Shown here: positions 4,443-8,864 of the stretch, piece by piece
How the letters are laid out: every line of letters starts with the position of its first letter
How positions within the stretch are numbered: position 1 is the stretch's first letter
Source: JAWBSP01 sp964632175
GTDB taxonomy: Archaea; Hadarchaeota; Hadarchaeia; Hadarchaeales; JAWBSP01
Assembly: GCA_964632175.1 (NCBI GenBank)
Contig: CAZWBJ010000030.1
Span: 1-8,864 of the forward strand
DNA length: 8,864 bases
Direction: 5' to 3'
Translations under genes and position numbers: made by a program
The notes under the pieces: generated by a model
What the model saw: only the letters and a program-made list of their open reading frames with translations
Told to the model about the DNA's origin: nothing
Databases searched by the model: none

Positions 4443-7400
4443 ATAGAGGATGAGGCAGGAGAAGGTGCCCACGATCCCCAGCCAGGCCCAGAAGATCGCC
4501 CAGACGGGGAAGTGGGGCGGTCTCTTGGCCATCACGGCAAAACAGCTGAGGTCCCCCGGCCTGAACTCTAGGTAAAGGAAGCCCGCGTCCTCCCTCACCG
4601 CCTCGAACGGCACCTCCCTCCAGCCGCCCCTGTACCCCAGCACCCTGAGCGTGTTCCTATCCACCCGCTGCAGCCAGCCCTTCTCCACTCTCACCCTCAG
4701 GCGCAGAAGCTGGGCGTTCTCGGCAATCAGATCAAGGTAGGTGTAGATCTCCCCTTCCGGCCTGGGGAGCCAAAGCGGCAGGTACCTAGTTTCACCCACA
4801 GAAACCCTGAATCCCGGCGGCGTGGCCCTCGCCAGCACCGACTCTAGGCTTGGACTCAGGTTCGGGAGCTCGATCTCCTGCGGGGAGGGGACGGCGGCCG
4901 ACTCCTCCCTCCTCTCCTCCACCCACCTCGGCGCCCACGCGGAACCTCCCAGTCCCTCGAGCTTACACCACTCGAACCTCGGGAGATAGGAACTCTCCAC
5001 GGCGGTCTTCCAGCTGATGGGCGAAGAGAGGGAGCCCTCCATTCCCGTCAGATAAACCCATATATGGGGCGCCAAGACCCCGTCAGAGCGTTGGTCCAAG
5101 AACTGGTATCCCACAGCCGGCGTGCCGAGGCCTGCCCCCCTCCCCTCCAACCTCCACCAAGAGCCGGGGGTCGAGACCGTGCCACCCCTCGCCTCTAGAG
5201 CGGACCAAGGAATCGGTCTAGACCTCTCCCAGAAGGTCTCCACCTGTCTCCAAGAACCCAGGATGCCCTTCCCCGTGGACTGGAGGGACTCGCAAGCTTG
5301 CCACTCTGACGGAGGCACTCCCACTCCGCCCGAGAAGCCCTCAAGTCCCCTGAAAGAGGCGGGGGCCCTCAGCTTGGAGGACCAGCCCTCCACCCACCTC
5401 CACTGCCGGTTGGCGGCCTCCACCTCAAAGCTCTCGAGCATCACCCAGTAGTGCACCCCCACGCACGTCCCCTCCAAGTTCTCCACCTCCACCCAGCCGG
5501 AGGGCGCCGAAACTTCAAAGGTCATCTCCTCCAGTTCGGCAAAGCCGGCCACCGCCGAGCACCCGGAGAGCCAGTCCTCCTGCAAAAGCCAGTAAGAAGG
5601 AGGCACGCCGAGGGAGACCTGCCGAAGGTCCAGTGTGGACCAGCTGACCCCCCCTACAGCTGCGGAGCTCCAGGTTTCCAGAGATGCCCAGTAGTGTACC
5701 CCCACCGCCTCAGCTGAAAGCTCGTCCAGCCAGAACCACCCCAGTGCCACGTTCTCCATGGTGTAAACCCAGTCCTCGCAGAAACGCCAGGAAGAGGGGG
5801 ATACGACTTCCAGCGACCACCTCTCGACCTCGGCCCAGCTTACAGCGCCCCTCACGGTGCCCGAGAACTGTTCGAGGAATGTCCAGTCGCTCGAGTACAC
5901 TATAAAGGAATCCGACCAGGGGCCAACATTTCCGACCCTGTCAATCGCCCTCACCCTCCAGTAGTACTTACCGGGGGCTAGGGGAGAAACATTGCAAACG
6001 TTCTCTTGAACGGTGTTCTCGAAGAGGACCGGGGAGAAAACGGGGTTAGAAGCAACCTGAATCGTGTAGCTCCCCACTCCTGAGCCCGCCCCGTCGCTCG
6101 CCGTGTACCCCGCTTGGAAGCCTGCGTCGGCCTGAACGTGAGACTCATTCTCAGGGAAAAGCAGGGTGGGCTTGGAGGGTGCATCCACATCGATTCTGAA
6201 CCACCTAACCGGGGACCAGGGGCCCCAGTTCAGCGCGTTGTCCCTCGCCTTAACCCTCCAGTAATAGGTGCTGACGGGAAGCGGGGGCGAAACCGTCCAC
6301 CCGTTCTCATAAATCTCCGCGACCCTTACCAAGTTGAAGAACTCTGGGAAATCCGAGATCTCCACCCGGTACAGGACCGGCGGGGAATTCTCTGGGACGG
6401 GGGCCCATCCGAGGACCGCCGAGCTGGAGGCCCACCCCTGATTTTCCGGCAGGAGGAGAGTGGGTGAAGAAGGAGGCGAGGTATCAATCTTGAACCACCA
6501 AGCGTTCTCCGGGAAGAACCCCACATTCCCCGCATTGTCCTTCGCCAGAACCTTCCAATAGTAGACAACGTTTTCTTGAAGGCCCAAGACCTCATAGGAG
6601 TTTTCGTCCACCCAGAGGTTCAACACAAGGTTGTCGGGCTCGAAGTAGGGGGAGGTCGAGATCCTCAGGTTGTAGGTCAGCGGGGAGGAGTTCTCCGGTG
6701 GAACAGTCCAGCGCAACACGGGGGTGCTATCGCTCACATCCTGCCCGCAGAGGGGGGAGAGGAGCTGGGGAGGCGCTGGAGGAAGGGTGTCCACGCGCAG
6801 GAAGCGGACCACGGACCACGGACCCGCCGTCTCCGTCCTCCAGCACCTCACCCTCCACCAGTAGGGTCCATCAAGGAGTTCGGAGGATGTGTAGGAAGTG
6901 ATGCCGGTGTTCACCTGAACGACCAAGGGTGGCGAGAAACCTTCCTCGGAGTCAACCTGGAGCTCAAAGTAATCCACCGGCTGGAGGTTTTCCCAGCTGA
7001 AGGTCGGCGTGTTGTCGCTGGTGTTCAAAGCGTTCTCGGGTGCGAGAAGAACGGGCGGATAGATGGGGGCCGCGACCGTACCCGCCCTCGCCTCGAGCCA
7101 CTTCCAAACGGACGGCGCCGGCGTGGAGGAGGAAACCGCCTCCAGAACCAGCCATCCCGCAGGAAAGCGGAAGGTTCCGGTCCAGGCCTCGATAGTCAGC
7201 CAGGTCGCGGGCGCCCGGGTCACGCCCGCCCAAGAATCGGTGGTGAGCCATCCTGCCGGTGTCCGGATCCCCCCCTCCCATCCCTCCAAGACGAACCAGA
7301 GAGCAGGTGCTTGGAGGATGCCGGTGCAGGATTCGAGCGCGAGCCATCCGGTCAGCGTTCGAGCCGTTGCGGTCCATTTATCCACCTCTCTCCACCCGGC

Positions 7401-8864
7401 TGGTGCTGCAACTGTACCCGTGCAAGACTCAACGACTCGCCATCCGGTCGGCGCCATTACCGTCCCGCTCCATCCCTCCACCAGCTGCCACTGGAGCTGG
7501 GTTCCGACCGCTCCTGCCCAGACCTCAACGCTGCACCAGACGCCTGCCGTTCCAGTGGTCCCAGCCCAGCTCTCCACCTGCGCCCAAACCGCCCGGGCAA
7601 GGGCCGAGCCTGTCCAGGAATCCAGGGCCACCCATCCCGGGCTGACCAGGAACCACCTCGTTCCAGACCACGGGCCCACGTTGCCGGCGTTGTCCCTGGC
7701 CCTGACCCTCCAGTACCAGACCGTCTCGGTCAGCGGCGGGCAGATCCAGGAGTTCTCGGTTATCCAGCCCGACTCCATCAGCCCGACGGTGAAGTCGTCC
7801 GTCTGGGCCACCTGGACGAAGTAGAGGACGGGCAGGGAGTTCTCGGCCACGCTCTCCCAGCTGAGGGTCGGGACCTTCTCCACCGAGGCCCCGTTCTCGG
7901 GCAGGAGAAGGGCTGGGGCTGCTGGCGGGAGGGTGTCGACGCGGAAGGAGCGGGCGGAGGAGAAGGAGCCCCAGTTTCCAGCGTTGTCGCGGGCCGCCAC
8001 CCTCCAGTAGTAGAGGTTGTCGTCGAGGGCCGGGGGTTCCCAGGCGTTTTCGGTGACGGAGTTGTCGTCCACCAAGATGGTCCCGGACAGGAAAGTGGGA
8101 GTGGTTGATATCTGGACCCTGTAGGTCAGCGGGAGGGAGTTCTCGGGCGGGGCCTGCCAGACCAGGAGCGGGGTGCTGTCGTTCTCGTTTTCTCCGGGTA
8201 GCGGGCTGACTAGAACCGGCGGGGCAGGCTTGAGGGTATCCACCCTGAAGGTCCAGACCTGAGACCAAGGCGAGTTCTCACCGGTTCTCCACTGCCTCAC
8301 TCTCCAGTGGTAGAGGTCGTCCTGGAGGGGACTAGATGGGGTGTAGGAAGTGAAGGAAACACTCTCGAAAATGATCAGGGGCGGGCTGAAGTCCGCATCG
8401 TTGTCCACCTGAAGCTCGAAGTTGTCGGCGGGGGCAAGGTTCTCCCAAGTGAAGGTTGGGGTGTTGTCGTTGGTGTTCTCGCCGTAGAGCGGAGAGAGGA
8501 GGATCGGGACCGGGACGGGGGCCAAAACGATTCCGGAAAGGGCTTCCGTCCACATCCAAGTAGCGGCGGTCCCCACCTGCCCGAACCAAGCTTCAATCGA
8601 TCCCCAGCCTATCGGGACTGCCACCGAGGCAGACAGGGATTCGAGCAGGCACCAGTATGCAGGACTCACTGTGCCGGTCTCCCATCCCTCCAAAGCCGAC
8701 CATCCAATCGGTGCTTGGAGGTTCCCGGTCCGGTTCTCAAGCTGGATCCATCCGACCGGTGCAGAAGTCGTCCCCATCCAAGCCTCGAGCAGCCTCCAGC
8801 CCGCCAGGGTGTCTGCGGTTATGATCCACCCTTCCGCCGCCAGCCAGGATGCGGGCACCCGGAC
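4098..8864 (-). CDS. Giant modular surface protein: Trp-rich 16-residue repeats, Fn3-like domains, PGF-pre-PGF-like domain, C-terminal membrane anchor (5' end outside window)
   Basis: At least 1,588 codons, open to the right edge; a GTG at 8856-8858 lies inside a repeat unit and is not a real start. Numbering is from that GTG. Order: 16-residue repeats 4-115 (7 units); three Fn3-like domains 116-405; 12 repeats 408-599; four Fn3-like domains 600-990; about 20 looser repeats 991-1311; a PGF-pre-PGF-like domain about 1350-1443; one membrane helix about 1451-1472; and a basic tail 1473-1586. The Fn3-like domains share SPxxGEN...DxTPxxxW, YYWRVxAxDNAGNxGPWS and FRVDTxPP. The layout predicts a long exported protein anchored in the cell membrane with the tail inside the cell, possibly for adhesion, envelope structure or sensing; this is inference. 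The signal peptide should lie off the right edge. It is convergent with the small-gene/ATPase array. Confidence 0.9.
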   Translation of the reverse strand, partial: VRVPASWLAAEGWIITADTLAGWRLLEAWMGTTSAPVGWIQLENRTGNLQAPIGWSALEGWETGTVSPAYWCLLESLSASVAVPIGWGSIEAWFGQVGTAATWMWTEALSGIVLAPVPVPILLSPLYGENTNDNTPTFTWENLAPADNFELQVDNDADFSPPLIIFESVSFTSYTPSSPLQDDLYHWRVRQWRTGENSPWSQVWTFRVDTLKPAPPVLVSPLPGENENDSTPLLVWQAPPENSLPLTYRVQISTTPTFLSGTILVDDNSVTENAWEPPALDDNLYYWRVAARDNAGNWGSFSSARSFRVDTLPPAAPALLLPENGASVEKVPTLSWESVAENSLPVLYFVQVAQTDDFTVGLMESGWITENSWICPPLTETVWYWRVRARDNAGNVGPWSGTRWFLVSPGWVALDSWTGSALARAVWAQVESWAGTTGTAGVWCSVEVWAGAVGTQLQWQLVEGWSGTVMAPTGWRVVESCTGTVAAPAGWREVDKWTATARTLTGWLALESCTGILQAPALWFVLEGWEGGIRTPAGWLTTDSWAGVTRAPATWLTIEAWTGTFRFPAGWLVLEAVSSSTPAPSVWKWLEARAGTVAAPIYPPVLLAPENALNTSDNTPTFSWENLQPVDYFELQVDSEEGFSPPLVVQVNTGITSYTSSELLDGPYWWRVRCWRTETAGPWSVVRFLRVDTLPPAPPQLLSPLCGQDVSDSTPVLRWTVPPENSSPLTYNLRISTSPYFEPDNLVLNLWVDENSYEVLGLQENVVYYWKVLAKDNAGNVGFFPENAWWFKIDTSPPSSPTLLLPENQGWASSSAVLGWAPVPENSPPVLYRVEISDFPEFFNLVRVAEIYENGWTVSPPLPVSTYYWRVKARDNALNWGPWSPVRWFRIDVDAPSKPTLLFPENESHVQADAGFQAGYTASDGAGSGVGSYTIQVASNPVFSPVLFENTVQENVCNVSPLAPGKYYWRVRAIDRVGNVGPWSDSFIVYSSDWTFLEQFSGTVRGAVSWAEVERWSLEVVSPSSWRFCEDWVYTMENVALGWFWLDELSAEAVGVHYWASLETWSSAAVGGVSWSTLDLRQVSLGVPPSYWLLQEDWLSGCSAVAGFAELEEMTFEVSAPSGWVEVENLEGTCVGVHYWVMLESFEVEAANRQWRWVEGWSSKLRAPASFRGLEGFSGGVGVPPSEWQACESLQSTGKGILGSWRQVETFWERSRPIPWSALEARGGTVSTPGSWWRLEGRGAGLGTPAVGYQFLDQRSDGVLAPHIWVYLTGMEGSLSSPISWKTAVESSYLPRFEWCKLEGLGGSAWAPRWVEERREESAAVPSPQEIELPNLSPSLESVLARATPPGFRVSVGETRYLPLWLPRPEGEIYTYLDLIAENAQLLRLRVRVEKGWLQRVDRNTLRVLGYRGGWREVPFEAVREDAGFLYLEFRPGDLSCFAVMAKRPPHFPVWAIFWAWLGIVGTFSCLILYPHLSELRLRRIQKKYERVLRGPVYKRMVGRLRSLGRRLGAEDRGSLKELIRELEAAPPPRIIPIEEKLTRPELVAVETLERFIRERRKKIPLKKERVRELKKLQEEMLKRKGRG
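4443..4508 (-). other. C-terminal transmembrane helix of the giant surface protein
   Basis: Residues about 1451-1472 (PVWAIFWAWLGIVGTFSCLIL) are strongly hydrophobic, with a short basic stretch before (KRPPHF) and a much stronger basic stretch after (ELRLRRIQKKY). This predicts an outside-to-inside single-pass anchor. Confidence 0.85.
4530..4811 (-). other. PGF-pre-PGF-like domain in the giant surface protein
   Basis: Residues about 1350-1443 show the order seen in archaeal PGF-pre-PGF domains: a V-x-x-G start (VSVGETRYLPLW), a Tyr-x-Tyr-Leu strand (YTYLDLIAEN), then V-x-K-x-W-L (VEKGWL). Next come D-x-x-T-L-R-V-L-x-Y-R-x-x-W-x-x-V and ED-x-x-F-L-Y-L-E-F. It ends with P-G-D-L-S-C-F-A-V. Normally this domain precedes a PGF-CTERM sorting signal; here it precedes an ordinary membrane helix. 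The assignment is from motif memory, without a profile search. Confidence 0.6.
4926..5888 (-). repeat. Trp-rich repeat array 3, about 20 looser units of 14-17 residues
   Basis: Residues 991-1311. Units follow the same plan as the other arrays (aromatic at position 2, acidic at position 6). Here the spacing varies from 14 to 17 residues, and consensus GT-V-x-A-P endings are often lost. By eye, position 2 is Trp in 17 of 20 units and Phe or Tyr in the rest; position 6 is Glu or Asp in 18 of 20. This array appears older or less constrained than arrays 1 and 2. Confidence 0.85.
5889..7061 (-). other. Four fibronectin-III-like domains (second block)
   Basis: Residues 600-694, 695-796, 797-894 and 895-990. 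The first three match the order and details of the triplet at 7644-8513. Most carry YYWRV or YWWRV followed by a charged loop, and the inter-domain linkers read VDTLPP, IDTSPP and IDVDAP. The fourth domain has an extra Gly/Ser-rich stretch (DGAGSGVGSYTIQVA) and has no partner in the first block. The Fn3-like assignment rests on length (95-102 residues) and the WRV / PWS / F-x-VD pattern. Confidence 0.75.
7062..7637 (-). repeat. Trp-rich repeat array 2, twelve exact 16-residue (48-bp) units
   Basis: Residues 408-599, twelve units in a row with no insertion or deletion. Consensus: G-W-x-x-L-E-x-W-x-G-T-V-x-A-P-A. Position 2 is Trp in all twelve and position 6 is Glu or Asp in all twelve. Typical units are GWRVVESCTGTVAAPA and TWLTIEAWTGTFRFPA. 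Two units have Cys in place of the second Trp (ESC). I do not recognise a named repeat family. Confidence 0.93.
7644..8513 (-). other. Three fibronectin-III-like domains (first block)
   Basis: Residues 116-211, 212-312 and 313-405. Domain 1 closely resembles domain 4 of the second block (DNTPTF-T/S-WENL; FELQVD; FSPPL; TSYT). Domain 2 resembles domain 5 (DSTP; PPENS; PLTY; VDENS or VTENA; YYW), and domain 3 resembles domain 6 (LLLPEN; ENS; ENGWTV or ENSWIC). Linkers VDTLKP and VDTLPP separate the domains. Confidence 0.75.
8514..8864 (-). repeat. Trp-rich repeat array 1, seven or more exact 16-residue units (cut by window edge)
   Basis: Seven full units at residues 4-115, each exactly 16 residues (for example GWRLLEAWMGTTSAPV and YWCLLESLSASVAVPI), all with Trp at position 2 and Glu at position 6. 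The codons before them (Val-Arg-Val-Pro-Ala) fit the end of a further unit, so the array continues to the right of the window. Confidence 0.92.

Noticed and set aside
6576..8108. Long open frame of about 510 codons on the + strand, antisense to the giant gene
   Set aside because: It mirrors the 48-bp repeat and Fn3 coding on the other strand. Its product is a low-complexity Gly/Arg/Pro mixture without motifs, whereas the minus-strand frame gives regular repeats and domains.
8856..8858. GTG codon as possible start of the giant protein
   Set aside because: It lies inside a 16-residue repeat unit, the frame stays open to the window edge with repeat-like residues before it, and no signal peptide follows.

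Overview
The window looks like a piece of an archaeal genome, probably a thermophile. Three observations support this. Arginine is written largely with AGG. Start codons are preceded by TTTAAA/TTAAATA-type boxes at archaeal TATA spacing, and some genes look leaderless. The large surface protein carries a region that resembles the archaeal PGF-pre-PGF domain. The lineage cannot be fixed from this sequence alone.

Left part (1-3531, all on the + strand): an alternating array of two gene types. Three copies of a small gene (partial 1-165, 1453-1743, 3166-3531) encode a predicted membrane-anchored, coiled-coil protein I do not recognise. They separate two different AAA_14/DUF4143-type P-loop ATPase genes (212-1345 and about 1786-3105). 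The small-gene copies are identical in DNA over long stretches, while the ATPases between them are clearly diverged. Copies 2 and 3 also share the same 49 bp of promoter and leader. Copy 3 differs from copy 2 by exactly 84 bp, which is four extra 21-bp units, each coding one coiled-coil heptad. The arrangement is small gene / ATPase / small gene / ATPase / small gene, and may continue to the left of the window.

Middle part (3532-4097): 566 bp with no convincing gene. It has several T-tracts and short, broken reading frames, and may hold decayed coding sequence.

Right part (4098-8864, - strand): one very large gene that runs off the right edge (at least 1,588 codons). It encodes a modular extracellular protein. 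A Trp-rich 16-residue tandem repeat occurs in three arrays (7 or more, 12, and about 20 units), separated by blocks of three and four fibronectin-III-like domains. After these come a PGF-pre-PGF-like domain, one membrane helix and a basic cytoplasmic tail of about 114 residues. The first two [repeat array + Fn3 triplet] blocks look like a large internal duplication.

The small-gene/ATPase array and the large gene converge on the middle region. Nothing in the sequence ties them functionally, except that both the small proteins and the large protein appear to be membrane-anchored. The two items most worth following up are the repeated small-gene/ATPase cassette with its heptad-number variation, and the 16-residue Trp repeat.
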